In this document: positions 34,429-44,878 of the stretch, one piece after another
How the letters are laid out: the number at the start of each line of letters is the position of its first letter
Numbering within the stretch: the first letter of the stretch is position 1
Assembly (NCBI RefSeq): GCF_017916255.1
Contig: NZ_CP072827.1
Coordinates: forward strand, 3,807,501-3,871,500
Source: Streptomyces mobaraensis NBRC 13819 = DSM 40847
GTDB taxonomy: Bacteria; Actinomycetota; Actinomycetes; Streptomycetales; Streptomycetaceae
Length of the DNA: 64,000 bases
Reading direction: 5' to 3'
Translations under genes and position numbers: made by a program
Notes under the pieces: model-generated
Databases searched by the model: none
Told to the model about the DNA's origin: nothing
The model's input: the letters and a program-made list of their open reading frames with translations, nothing else

Positions 34429-34481
34429 GGGCCTGTCGTGGTTCGGCCGCGGGCCTGTCGTGGTTCGGCCGCGGGCCTGTC
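34429..34481. repeat. 22-bp direct repeat, 2.4 copies
   Basis: GGGCCTGTCGTGGTTCGGCCGC occurs at 34429-34450 and 34451-34472, and its first nine bases occur again at 34473-34481. It lies in the gene-free region between lysR and the zinc-ribbon gene; nothing else recognisable is in 34490-34764. Confidence 0.85.
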
Positions 34482-34764
34482 ACTGCGGTGCGTTCGGGCG
34501 GCGTCGGGCCGTACCGGTCCTTGAATCTCCGTGTCGCCAAGTCACTTACATGTGCCGTGCCTTGTCTGTTTGTCGACGGATGACGACGGATGACGACGGG
34601 TGACTACGGACGGCATACCGACACCGGCGGTTCGGCCGTCCTGTCGATGTCTTCCCGGGCCGCTGTCCCGGGCCCGCCCCGGGCTGACCGGCGCGCGGAA
34701 CGCGGCGCGACGCGTCACGCCGACAAGGTGTGCGCCGGGGCGCGCCCGTGGCACTCTGGGGCGC

Positions 34765-35031
34765 ATGGATGAGTTCTCCGCCGGCGCGTCCCCGGACCCT
34801 CCGTACCCATGGCGGTCGCCGGCCCTGCCCGGTGAACCGCCGTACTACACCACGGACACGTGCGCCGGCTGCGGCGCCATCGTGCACGGCATCCACGGCC
34901 GCTGGACCTGCGCCGCCTGCGGGGCGTGCAGCCCGTACCAGGAGCCCCCGGAGGGCTGGTCGACGGAGATCACCCCGGAGGAGCTGGCCGCCAACACGGT
35001 CGGGTACGACCCTCCGCCGGCCGGCCGGTGA
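34765..35031 (+). CDS. small zinc-ribbon protein, function unknown
   Basis: An 88-residue protein (MDEFSAGASPDPPYPW...) with a CxxC...CxxC knuckle: CAGCGAIVHGIHG and TCAACGACSPYQ, a typical zinc ribbon. The ATG at 34765 has only GGGG upstream; the frame extends further back but into sequence without any sense. I do not recognise a function. Start and expression are uncertain. Confidence 0.55.
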   Translation: MDEFSAGASPDPPYPWRSPALPGEPPYYTTDTCAGCGAIVHGIHGRWTCAACGACSPYQEPPEGWSTEITPEELAANTVGYDPPPAGR

Positions 35032-35067
35032 CGCGGCTTCCGCCCTCCCGCCCTTCCGCCTTTCCCT

Positions 35068-35160
35068 ACGTGCCGCGTCAGTCCGTACCGCGTCGGCCCG
35101 TCCGGGCCGCGTCAAGTCAGTGCGGCATCCGTGCCGCGTTCATCCGTGCCGCGTCAGTCC
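35068..35160. repeat. degenerate tandem repeats of CCGTGCCGCGTCAGTCC type
   Basis: About five imperfect 15-18 bp copies built on CGTGCCGCGTCAGTCC run up to the stop codon of the minus-strand holin-like gene at 35154. This is another array that abuts a gene's 3' end. Confidence 0.7.
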
Positions 35161-35534
35161 TTGTCGTCCGGCAGGATCACATGCATCGCCCAGGCCACGA
35201 TCGAGATGATCACGCCGCCGACCAGCGCCGGTCCGAAGCCCCCCACGTGGAACGCGAGATCGAACTTGCCGGCCAGCCAACTCGTCAGCAGCAGCATCAA
35301 CGCGTTGATCACCAGAGTGATCAGGCCGAGCGTGAGGATGAAGAGCGGGAACGAGAGAAGTTTGACGACCGGCTTGACGAGAAAGTTGACGAGGCCGAAC
35401 AGGAGCGCCACGACGAGCAGCGTGACCGCCTTGGCGGCGGTCGTCTCGCCGGCCAGGGTGATGCCCTTGAGCAGCCAGATCGCGACTGCGAGGGCCGCCG
35501 CATTGGCGATCGTCTTGACTACGAAATTCTTCAT
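35154..35534 (-). CDS. phage holin family / mycobacterial-type 4-TM membrane protein
   Basis: A 126-residue protein with four hydrophobic segments (AAALAVAIWLLKGITL, AVTLLVVALLFGLVNFLV, FPLFILTLGLITLVINALMLLL, ALVGGVIISIVAWAMHVIL) of the mycobacterial holin-superfamily IV / PF04020 type. Despite the name it is a chromosomal backbone gene with no phage genes nearby. The ATG at 35534 lacks a ribosome site. Function is unknown. Confidence 0.88.
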   Translation of the reverse strand: MKNFVVKTIANAAALAVAIWLLKGITLAGETTAAKAVTLLVVALLFGLVNFLVKPVVKLLSFPLFILTLGLITLVINALMLLLTSWLAGKFDLAFHVGGFGPALVGGVIISIVAWAMHVILPDDKD

Positions 35535-35615
35535 ACGTGAGATCGTGGCAGACGCGACCGACAGGTGGGATCGGCGATCGGCGGCACGGCCGGCGACCGG
35601 AGGAGGAGACGGCGG

Positions 35616-35933
35616 ATGAAGGCGTTCCGGCTGGATGAGCTGGAGGCGGAGCGGGCCGCGAACGAAGGGGCGTACCTGCAGTTCCTCAAGGAACGGAACA
35701 TGTCGGTCGGCCTCTACGCGCTCGACGCCGGGGATGTGGACCCGCAGGGCCCGCACGCTCAGGACGAGGTGTACGTGGTCGTGAGCGGCCGGGCGTCGAT
35801 CACCGTGGGCGCCGAGACGACGGAGGTCGGGCGGGGCAGTGTCGTCTACGTCCCGGCCGGGGTGACCCACCGGTTCCACCACATCAGCGAGGACCTCCGG
35901 GTCCTGGTCGTCTTCTCGCCGCCGGAGAGCTGA
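35616..35933 (+). CDS. cupin-domain protein
   Basis: A 105-residue cupin starting at ATG 35616 (MKAFRLDELEAERAANEG) with GGAGGAGGAG upstream. Motif 1 is GPHAQDEVYVVVSGRASITVG and motif 2 is YVPAGVTHRFHHI, with two His and one Glu available for a metal. It may be a small-molecule isomerase or oxygenase; no substrate can be named. It diverges from the holin-like gene. Confidence 0.88.
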   Translation: MKAFRLDELEAERAANEGAYLQFLKERNMSVGLYALDAGDVDPQGPHAQDEVYVVVSGRASITVGAETTEVGRGSVVYVPAGVTHRFHHISEDLRVLVVFSPPES

Positions 35934-36275
35934 CCCGGCGCACCGCTGCGGCCCGCCAGGGCGCCGGTCCGGCCGCCTGGATGCCGGTCCGCCCGCCCGG
36001 ACGCCTGGTCCGCCCGGCTGAGGGTCCCTGCCGGGCCCCGGATCTCAGGGTCGCCGGCACCCATCCCGTAGGGGAAGGTTCAGGGATGTACGGGGGCCGC
36101 GGCGGCCCCGTTCGCACCCCGGTCCGCCCTAGCATCGAAGCAGGCCGGGGCGACCGCTCCGGACGGCCGGTGACACCGGTGGCACACGACCCGCCCGCCG
36201 CTCGCGCCGCGGACGGCGGAGTGGCACGGCGGCCGTGATCCGACAACGACGCGCGAGCGGAGAGCAGGGAACGAC

Positions 36276-36497
36276 ATGGGTCAGAAGGGGATACTCGCGG
36301 GACTGCCGTGGTGGGTGAAGTGGATCGCCCTGCCGGTGCTCGTGTGCGTGGTGTTCGGCAGCCTGATCATCAGCGTGCTGGGGATCGTCATCGACGTTCT
36401 GTTCAAGGCGCTGCTGCTGGTGGCGCTGATCGGTGGCCTGATCTTCGTCGTCAAGAAGTTCACGGGGTCCTCGTCGTCGAAGGGCGGCGACTGGTAG
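36276..36497 (+). CDS. DUF5326-family small membrane protein
   Basis: A 73-residue protein (MGQKGILAGLPWWVKWIALP...) with two hydrophobic helices (VLVCVVFGSLIISVLGIVI and ALLLVALIGGLIFVVKKF) and a Ser/Gly tail. The family is found only in streptomycetes and relatives and has no known role. AGGGAACGAC precedes the ATG. A hairpin terminator follows at 36601. Confidence 0.85.
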   Translation: MGQKGILAGLPWWVKWIALPVLVCVVFGSLIISVLGIVIDVLFKALLLVALIGGLIFVVKKFTGSSSSKGGDW

Positions 36498-36600
36498 GTC
36501 CGTCGCTCCGGCGAATTCGTCAACTCAACGAATCGGAACGCGGGGAGTAACTTCGGCCGTCAGCCGGTACGGCCGGTTCACCCCGGCACCGAGTGTGCGA

Positions 36601-36625
36601 GGAGGGGCGGGATTTCCGCCCCTCC
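36601..36625 (+). terminator. hairpin terminator after the DUF5326 gene
   Basis: A perfect 10-bp stem GGAGGGGCGG / CCGCCCCTCC with a GATTT loop, 104 bases after the stop codon. Confidence 0.8.
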
Positions 36626-37080
36626 GGCATGTCCCGGCATGATTCCAACCGGTTTGCGCGGGGCAGGAGTAGGGCGGACGCGGATCGCCCGTTTCCTCAT
36701 CGCCCCGGCATCGTTCCTCGTCGCGCCGACGGCCCCGCCCGCCGTCGGTACGCCGTCGTTCCGCTGCCCGACAGCCGCCTGACGGCCGTGTGTCGGGTGT
36801 CCGTCGGGTGTCCGCCCACTGTCCCGCCCCGGCGGTGGACGGCCCGCACTTTGGCCAGTTCTCTGCTTATGCCCGCCCGGAATCCGGCGGAACGACTCCG
36901 CGCCGTAGTCGAGTCGCTACTCTCCAGAGTCGAAGAGCCGTAAGCTCCCTCTCAATCTCTATCGGTAACTGAAAAATCACTCCTTGTGATCCACAGGGCG
37001 TTGTTGTCAGACTATGGCGTCATGAGTAGGGCCATGAGGATCCAATCCCGGCCAAACCGACAAAGACGGGGCATTGGGCG
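36626..37080. promoter_or_regulatory. gene-free region upstream of ssgA
   Basis: From memory, S. coelicolor has the IclR-type activator gene ssgR directly upstream of ssgA. Here I see no frame with a helix-turn-helix on either strand. The last 150 bases are AT-richer and should contain the ssgA promoter; no specific box is clear. Confidence 0.5.
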
Positions 37081-37527
37081 ATGCGCGACACAGTTCAGGC
37101 AGAAGTGATCATGACGTTCCTCGTCTCCGAGGAGCTGTCCTTCCGTATCCCGGTGGAGCTGGCCTATGACAGCAGCGATCCCTACGCGGTGAAGTTCACC
37201 TTTCATCTGCCCGGCGACGCCCCGGTGACCTGGGCTTTCGCAAGGGAGTTGCTGCTAGACGGGTTGAGCCAGCCCTCGGGCGAAGGCGATGTGCACATCG
37301 CCCCCGCCTCCGCGCAGCACCTCTCGGACGTCTTCATCCGTCTGCAAGTGGGCGGCGAAGGCGCGCTGTTCCGGGCCGGGGCGGCGCCCCTCGTGGCCTT
37401 CCTGGACCGGACGGACCGCGTCGCCCCGCTCGGCGAGGAGCGCTCGGTCGCCGATTTCGACTACGACCTGGCCGCGGCGCTCGAGAGCATCCTCGCCGGC
37501 AACACCGAGGGGCAGAACGCCGGTTAA
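37081..37527 (+). CDS. ssgA: sporulation and cell-division protein SsgA
   Basis: A 148-residue SsgA-like protein (SALP) with the signatures FLVSEELSFRIPVELAYDSS, FHLPGDAPVTWAFARELLLDG and GALFRAGAAPLVAFLDRTD and the SsgA-type tail EGQNAG. SsgA activates sporulation septation by guiding SsgB and FtsZ. I keep the ATG at 37081 (MRDTVQAEVIMTF); the ATG at 37111 (MTFLVSEE) is the form used in S. coelicolor. The stop overlaps the flotillin stop by four bases on the opposite strand. Confidence 0.92.
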   Translation: MRDTVQAEVIMTFLVSEELSFRIPVELAYDSSDPYAVKFTFHLPGDAPVTWAFARELLLDGLSQPSGEGDVHIAPASAQHLSDVFIRLQVGGEGALFRAGAAPLVAFLDRTDRVAPLGEERSVADFDYDLAAALESILAGNTEGQNAG

Positions 37528-39314
37528 CGCGCCGGCGCGCCGCCACCGCCCCCGGCCGGGCCCCCGGCGGGCCGCTCGACCGGCACCCGCTCGGTGCGCG
37601 GGACGGGGCCGCCCGGCGCGGCGGCCGTACCCCGGTCGGGGATCCCGGCCCCGGCCCCGGCCCCGTGGCCGCCGTCACCGCCGTCGGTGCCCCCTGCGGC
37701 TCCCGGAGCCCGGCCGCCGCCCCTTCCACCGGTGCCACCGGTGCCGACGATGCCGTCGTGGCCCCCGGCGCCATGGGAGCCGTCGATGCCACCGCTCATG
37801 GCCGACAGGAGCTGCCGCGCCAGCCCCAGGCCCGTACCGCCCAGGGTCAGCGCCTTGGCGAACGCCTCCGACAGGCCGTCCGCGCCGTTCAGCACCACCA
37901 TGTGATCCACGCTTCCGAACGCCTGGGCGCCGGCCCCGACGATCTCGGGCCACTTCTCGGCCAGTTGCTGGGCGACCACCGCGTCCTGGTTCTCCGCCAG
38001 CGCCGCCGCCCTCGCCTTGATCGCCTCCGCTTCCGCCAGCCCCCGGGCCCGGGCCGCCTCCGCCTCCGCGAGGCCCCGGGCCCTGGCCGCCTCGGCTTCC
38101 GCCAGCCCGCGCGCCCGGGTGGCCTCGGCCTCCGCGAGACCCTGCGCCTTCGCCGCTTCCGCCTCCGCCAGGCCCTGGGCCTTGGCCGCCTCGGCCTCGG
38201 CCACGCCCTGCGCCTGCCCGGACGCGGCCTCCGCCTCACCGGTGGCCCGTGTCGAGGCCGCCTCGGCCAGGCCGCGCGCCTTGGTGGCCTCGGCCTCGGC
38301 CGCGGCCTCCGTCTTCACCCGGGTCGCGTCGGCCGCGGCGGCCAGCTCCGTCTCCCGGGCCAGCGCCTGCGCCGCCGAGATCCGGGCGTCCCGCTCGGCC
38401 TCCGCCAGGGTGCGCGTCTTGTACGCGGCCGCGTCGGCCGGCTTCCGGACGTCCGCCTGGAGCTGCTGCTCCCGGCGCCGCGCCGCCAGTTCCGCCACCC
38501 GCGTCTCCTGGACCACGACCTCCTGCTGCGCCGCCGCCTCGGCCAGCGGCCCGGCCTGCCGCGCCTTGGCCGCGGCGCCGTCCCGCTCGGCCTGGTACCC
38601 GGCCTGGAGGATCTCGCTGTCCCGGGTCGCCTCGGCCATCCGCGCGGCCGCCGCCTGTTCGGCCTCGGTGGCCAGCCGGTCCGCCTCGGCCTGGGCGATC
38701 CGGGCGTCCCGGTGGACGGCCGCGGCGTGCGGCGCGGACAGGTTCTTGATGTAACCGGTCGGGTCCTGGATCTCGTGGATCTGCAAGGAGTCGATGATCA
38801 GGCCGAGCTTCTCCATCTCGGTGCCGGAGGCCGCCCGCGTCTCACCCGTCAGCCGCTCCCGGTCACGGATCATGTCCTCCACGGTCAGCCCGCCGACGAT
38901 CGACCGCAGATGCCCGGCGAACACGTTGTGCACCCGCTCCGACATGAACTTCTGCTGGTCCAGGAAGCGGCGGGCCGCGTTGGCGATCGAGACGAAGTCG
39001 TCGCCGACCTTGAAGATGACCACGCCGTGGACCTTGAGCGGTATGCCCTGGTTCGTCACGCAATCCACGTTCAACTGCGCCTCGTTGAGGTCCAGGGACA
39101 GCTTGCGCACCACCTGTACCCCGGGTAGGACCAGGGTGCCGCGCCCGGTGACGATCCGGAAGCCCATGCCCTCGCCCAGGCCCTCCGTACGGTGCTTCGA
39201 GCCGGAGATGACCAGGGCCTCGTTGGGTTCCGCGACGCGCCACATCAACTTGAACAGCCCTACCGCGAGGGCGATGGCCACCACGACGGCACCCGCCACG
39301 ATTCCGATGAACAT
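37524..39314 (-). CDS. flotillin-family membrane scaffold protein
   Basis: A 596-residue SPFH/flotillin protein: N-terminal membrane anchor (FIGIVAGAVVVAIALAVGLFKL), SPFH domain (residues about 30-200), then a long coiled coil in which 11-residue units rich in AEAEAAKA dominate (about 348-435). A flotillin tail (VDHMVVLNGADGLSEAFAKALTLG) and a glycine-rich end complete it. Flotillins order membrane domains and influence septation and secretion. The gene convergently overlaps ssgA and follows NfeD-like and YibE/F genes on the same strand. Confidence 0.92.
   Translation of the reverse strand: MFIGIVAGAVVVAIALAVGLFKLMWRVAEPNEALVISGSKHRTEGLGEGMGFRIVTGRGTLVLPGVQVVRKLSLDLNEAQLNVDCVTNQGIPLKVHGVVIFKVGDDFVSIANAARRFLDQQKFMSERVHNVFAGHLRSIVGGLTVEDMIRDRERLTGETRAASGTEMEKLGLIIDSLQIHEIQDPTGYIKNLSAPHAAAVHRDARIAQAEADRLATEAEQAAAARMAEATRDSEILQAGYQAERDGAAAKARQAGPLAEAAAQQEVVVQETRVAELAARRREQQLQADVRKPADAAAYKTRTLAEAERDARISAAQALARETELAAAADATRVKTEAAAEAEATKARGLAEAASTRATGEAEAASGQAQGVAEAEAAKAQGLAEAEAAKAQGLAEAEATRARGLAEAEAARARGLAEAEAARARGLAEAEAIKARAAALAENQDAVVAQQLAEKWPEIVGAGAQAFGSVDHMVVLNGADGLSEAFAKALTLGGTGLGLARQLLSAMSGGIDGSHGAGGHDGIVGTGGTGGRGGGRAPGAAGGTDGGDGGHGAGAGAGIPDRGTAAAPGGPVPRTERVPVERPAGGPAGGGGGAPAR
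38010..38273 (-). repeat. eight 33-bp units encoding hendecad coiled-coil repeats
   Basis: Eight contiguous 11-residue units, for example GVAEAEAAKAQ, GLAEAEATRAR and GLAEAEAARAR, form a regular hendecad coiled coil inside the flotillin gene. DNA identity between neighbouring units is high, so copy number is probably variable between strains. Confidence 0.9.
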
Positions 39315-39465
39315 GTCCCGTTTCCCCCTTTTGTGTTGTGGCCCGGCGGGCGGCGGCGGTGGTGGTCAGCGGTGGTCGTCGAGCGCCTCTGCCCTCGTCG
39401 TCGGCCGTCGTCGGCGGTCCCCGGTCGCCGTCCCCGGTCGCCGTCACCGGCCGTCGTCAGGCGGG

Positions 39466-39672
39466 TCAGCCGTAGGCGGATGTCACATAGACCGTGCGGG
39501 GCGGCTGGTACTCCACGACCACCACGAGCGTCCCCCGCGTGATGCGCTCGCCCGGGTCCACCGCGTACGCCAGGAACGCCTCGGCACCCCCGCGCACCCG
39601 GAGCATCACCTCGCCGACCAGCCCGGGGCCGATCGCCCCCGTCACCCGGCCCGTCTCCCCGATCACCGGCAC
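39466..39672 (-). CDS. NfeD-like OB-fold protein associated with flotillin
   Basis: About 68 residues (MPVIGETGRVTGAIGPGLVGEVMLRVR... to YVTSAYG) resembling the C-terminal OB domain of NfeD, which partners flotillins. The start is uncertain: GTG 39672 or 39666 with a G-rich site, and a longer frame from 39849 overlaps the YibE/F gene. It lies between YibE/F and flotillin on the same strand, so a three-gene unit is likely. No transmembrane segment is seen. Confidence 0.6.
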   Translation of the reverse strand: MPVIGETGRVTGAIGPGLVGEVMLRVRGGAEAFLAYAVDPGERITRGTLVVVVEYQPPRTVYVTSAYG

Positions 39673-39748
39673 CCCCCAGTCCGGCCGTCCCGCCGACAAG
39701 CACCTGCGCGCGGGCGCCCGCCGGCACCCGTACCGTCCGGGCCCCGCG

Positions 39749-41233
39749 CTAGTGCTTCGCCCGGCGGCGTCGTCCGCCCCCGGACCGCGCACCGCCGCCG
39801 CCCCCGGTCTCCGCTCCCTCACCCTCAGTGTGCCGGTCGGCACTGACAACGAGCGCCGCCAGCAGCGTCGTCACCGGCACCGAGAGCACGAGACCGATAC
39901 TGCCGACCAGCGTCCGTACGATCTCCTCCGCGACGACCTCGCTCGTGGCCACCGTCCCCACGCCGCTGTCGGCGATCGAGAACAACAGGAGCAACGGCAG
40001 TGACGCACCGGCGTACGCCATCACGAGCGTGTTGACGACAGAGGCGATATGGTCCCGCCCGATGCGCATCGCCGCACCGTACAATTTGCGCCAACTCGCC
40101 GAGGGATCGGCCTCCTTCAGCTCCCACACCGCGGACGTCTGCGTGACCGTCACGTCGTCGAGGACGCCCAGCGAGCCGATGATGATCCCCGCCAGCAGCA
40201 GGCCCTGGGTCTCGATGCCCGGAAAGAGGCCGTGGACGAGCGCGGTCTGGTCGTCGGTGTTCCCCGTCAGCCGCGCCCAGTCGATGAACCACGACCCCAG
40301 CACCCCGATGACCAGCAGTGAGGTGAGCGTCCCCAGGACCGCCACCGAGGTGCGGGCGTTGAGGCCGTGGCACAGGTACAGCGCGATCAGCATGATCGCG
40401 CTGCCGCCGACCACCGCGACCAGCAGCGGATCAGACCCCTGGAGCACCGCGGGGAGGATGAACAGCGTCAGCACGCCGAAGCTGATGACGAGGGCCACCA
40501 GTGCGAAGACGCCGCGCAGCCGTCCGATGGCCACCACCGCCAGCGCGAACAGACCGGCCAGCAGGCCGACCGGGAGATCGCGGTCCACGTCCATCACCGA
40601 ATAGCGCAGGTTCTCGGGCGCCTTGGGGGCGTAGGCGAGGACGACCCGCTGCCCCACCGTGTACTGCCGGGACGCGCCGGGGTGCACGATCTCGGTGAAC
40701 GTACGGCCCTTGTCCGGACCCGAGGCGACTTCGATGACGGCCGACAGACAGGGACCCTCGGCCGGGGCCGGACCGCCCGACGCCGCGCCGGGCTGCGGCG
40801 GAGCCTGGCCGTCCCCCGGCCCCCCGGCGGAGCCCGCGCCTCCCGCGCCCCCGGCGCACGCCACTTCCTCCTGCTTCACCACCCGCCCCGACTCCGTGTG
40901 CCGGTCGAGCCCGAGTCCGGTGTGCGAGTGCGGCGGCGCGCCCCCCGGCCACAGCACCACCAGCCCCACCAGCACCGCAGCCGTGAACGGGATCAGCACC
41001 GCCGCGATCACTTTCCGCAGCCTGTGGGAAACGGGAGTGACGGGTCCGTGGCCGTGGCCATGGCTGTGGCCGTGCGCGTGAGAGCCGTGCCCATGCCCGT
41101 GCCCGGCCCCCGCGTCCGCCCCCGGCCGGAACCCCTTCCGCCGTCTCCGCCCCCGCCCCCTCCCTCGACCATGGCCGGATTCATGCGGCGCGGAGGGCGG
41201 CCGGGGCGGGGGAACGGCGTTGCTGGGGGTCAT
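39749..41233 (-). CDS. YibE/F-family membrane protein with His-rich N-terminus
   Basis: A 494-residue protein. The N-terminus is basic and then His-rich (about residues 44-64, GHGHGHGSHAHGHSHGHGHG). A hydrophobic segment (VIAAVLIPFTAAVLVGLVVLW), an extracytoplasmic loop and about seven further transmembrane segments follow; the family core is LLAGIIIGSLGVLDDVTVTQTS. YibE/F proteins are poorly characterised membrane proteins. The His stretch suggests metal binding. The gene diverges from thiC across the TPP riboswitch. Confidence 0.9.
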   Translation of the reverse strand: MTPSNAVPPPRPPSAPHESGHGRGRGRGRRRRKGFRPGADAGAGHGHGHGSHAHGHSHGHGHGPVTPVSHRLRKVIAAVLIPFTAAVLVGLVVLWPGGAPPHSHTGLGLDRHTESGRVVKQEEVACAGGAGGAGSAGGPGDGQAPPQPGAASGGPAPAEGPCLSAVIEVASGPDKGRTFTEIVHPGASRQYTVGQRVVLAYAPKAPENLRYSVMDVDRDLPVGLLAGLFALAVVAIGRLRGVFALVALVISFGVLTLFILPAVLQGSDPLLVAVVGGSAIMLIALYLCHGLNARTSVAVLGTLTSLLVIGVLGSWFIDWARLTGNTDDQTALVHGLFPGIETQGLLLAGIIIGSLGVLDDVTVTQTSAVWELKEADPSASWRKLYGAAMRIGRDHIASVVNTLVMAYAGASLPLLLLFSIADSGVGTVATSEVVAEEIVRTLVGSIGLVLSVPVTTLLAALVVSADRHTEGEGAETGGGGGARSGGGRRRRAKH

Positions 41234-41276
41234 CGCCCGATCATCGCAAGCCCCTCTGGCACTCCGACGCCGGTAG

Positions 41277-43262
<1,986 letters not shown>

Positions 43263-43965
43263 GGCAGACAGGTTCGGATGGTACTGCCCATCTGCCTTGC
43301 CTGCCGCTTGCCCCTCGTCGACGGAGTTGTCGACGAACTCGACCAAGCACTCGTCGAGAGGCCCAAGCGTCGACATGGCGCGAGCTTGGACTGCCGACCG
43401 TCAAGGGGTCGGTACCGGAAGCAGTACCGACCCCCATCGCGACCACTACTTGTGATCAAGAACGGCGGCTCACCGGTTCTGAACCCACCAGATAAGCCAT
43501 GTGCCGGCGGCGGTACCGAGGGCGCTTGCTGCTCCTCCGACGAGCCCGTGCGCGCCAGTCCGGCACAGAGCCCGGATAGTCGGACGGGTGGCCCGCTGGC
43601 GGCCCGTACGGGTGGCGCGGCTCGACGGCGCCTCGGTCTGGCCCGTAGGCTCGGGTGTATAGCTGATGGCTCTCTCCTGTCGTCGCTGAACGTGGCGTTA
43701 TGCGGGTGGGAGACCCGTCGGACTACGTGAGTGGCCCCCTGTTGGCGCAGGGGGCCACTGTCATGTCACCTCCAGGTGTCGGAGACCTGCTGGACTACGT
43801 GGTGACGGCAACCCGTTGGCGCGGTGCCAGGTGTGAAAGCCCCAACTTAGGGAAGTCACCCGGCCGTTCCCGTCTCCGAAGAAGCGTATCGATAGGTGGT
43901 GACACAGCAGAGGTGTAGAAAGATGTCGCAAGACATCAGGGGTGGCGGAAGGGAGGAGCGAATCA
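43263..43965. repeat. gene-free left arm of the element with a duplicated structured motif
   Basis: No convincing gene lies in these 700 bases. GGAGACCCGTCGGACTACGTG (43709-43729, quoted here as two 20-mer halves in sense) recurs with four changes at 43781-43801, each followed by GTTGGCGC. The first copy is followed by a perfect 11-bp hairpin GTGGCCCCCTG / CAGGGGGCCAC (43731-43758). The duplication may be a regulatory RNA, terminator pair or recombination arm site. Confidence 0.5.
43922..43937. promoter_or_regulatory. inverted repeat upstream of the first element regulator gene
   Basis: GATGTC-GCAA-GACATC, a perfect 6-bp inverted repeat 29 bases before the GTG of the gene at 43966. It could be an operator or an RNA hairpin. 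Confidence 0.45.
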
Positions 43966-44688
43966 GTGCCAGCGCATCCGAAGGTCCCCGACCCGTCACA
44001 GGGCCTAGTGCAGAAGTTCGCCTATGACCTGCGGGATCTGGGGCGGCAGAAACTGCCGATTCCGGTGGTCGCGCAGAGGTGCAACGGCGCGGTATCTCGA
44101 GCTGCACTGTACGGAGCGCTATCCGGCACACGGCTTCCGGCGCCTGTGACTGTGGGCACTCTCCTGCGTTGGTGGATCGGTGATCCATCGGCGGAACGGT
44201 CGACACGCGCGTACTTGTCTGTGCTTCCTGGCTGGGCGTGGCTCGGCAGATTGCCAGGAGATCACCAGGGCGTTGACGCTGGCTGGGAATGGTATGACCG
44301 GTATGTAGAGGTGCGTCTCTACGTTGAGGCGCAGGACCGTCCTCGAGCCAAAGCTGTCAGCATCCCGGTTCCGGAGGAACATCAACGATTCATCGCAGCT
44401 CTGCGGGATCTGGTGGAGTCAACCGGACTGTACGAGGAGCGATGGCTGGTCTTCGGGGGGAACACCCGCCAGGTCAACGGCTACTTGGCGGGCCAGCGCA
44501 TCCCGCAGGACGCGGCCCTGCGTGGAATAGCCAAGAAGTGCGCGAGGTACAACGGCAAGGATGGCGCTGACACGGCGAAGAACCTCCAGTACCTGGTGTA
44601 CCTGGCTCAGGAGGCACGCGCAGGGCGGGCCCGGGCCCGGCGTCTTGCCCGTCGCCAGGTACGAGAGCAGGGTGAGCTGCCGCGGTAG
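43966..44688 (+). CDS. element protein with XRE-like N-terminus, function unknown
   Basis: A 240-residue protein. The GTG at 43966 (MPAHPKVPDPSQGLVQKFAY) has GGGAGGAG seven bases upstream; the frame opens further back at 43942. Residues about 20-70 (LRDLGRQKLPIPVVAQRCNG, SRAALYGALSGTRLPAPVTV) look like an XRE-type helix-turn-helix of the kind found in actinobacterial elements. The C-terminus is basic (RRLARRQVREQ). It may regulate excision or maintenance. I do not recognise a closer family. Confidence 0.6.
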   Translation: MPAHPKVPDPSQGLVQKFAYDLRDLGRQKLPIPVVAQRCNGAVSRAALYGALSGTRLPAPVTVGTLLRWWIGDPSAERSTRAYLSVLPGWAWLGRLPGDHQGVDAGWEWYDRYVEVRLYVEAQDRPRAKAVSIPVPEEHQRFIAALRDLVESTGLYEERWLVFGGNTRQVNGYLAGQRIPQDAALRGIAKKCARYNGKDGADTAKNLQYLVYLAQEARAGRARARRLARRQVREQGELPR

Positions 44689-44878
44689 GCGCGAGGCTAT
44701 CGCTGTGGAAGAGCGCCTGGTCCTGCGCCTCCTGCCCAGTAAGGCCCTAGCCCACGGTCGGTGAGGGCCTGCTTAGCTGATGCAGCTTGACCATGCTGAT
44801 CGACGAGTTGATCCACCCCTCTCTCCGTTCGCGTGCCCTCTGGGATGCTGGGTGTTGACGGCGAGAGGGGTAACTCAC

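Noticed and set aside
35154..35534. prophage remnant because of the holin-like name
   Set aside because: No other phage gene is near, and the four-helix family is a widespread chromosomal membrane protein.
43278..43730. 150-codon frame in the left arm of the element
   Set aside because: It has no ribosome site, mixed codon bias and no recognisable sequence; it overlaps the duplicated structured motif.
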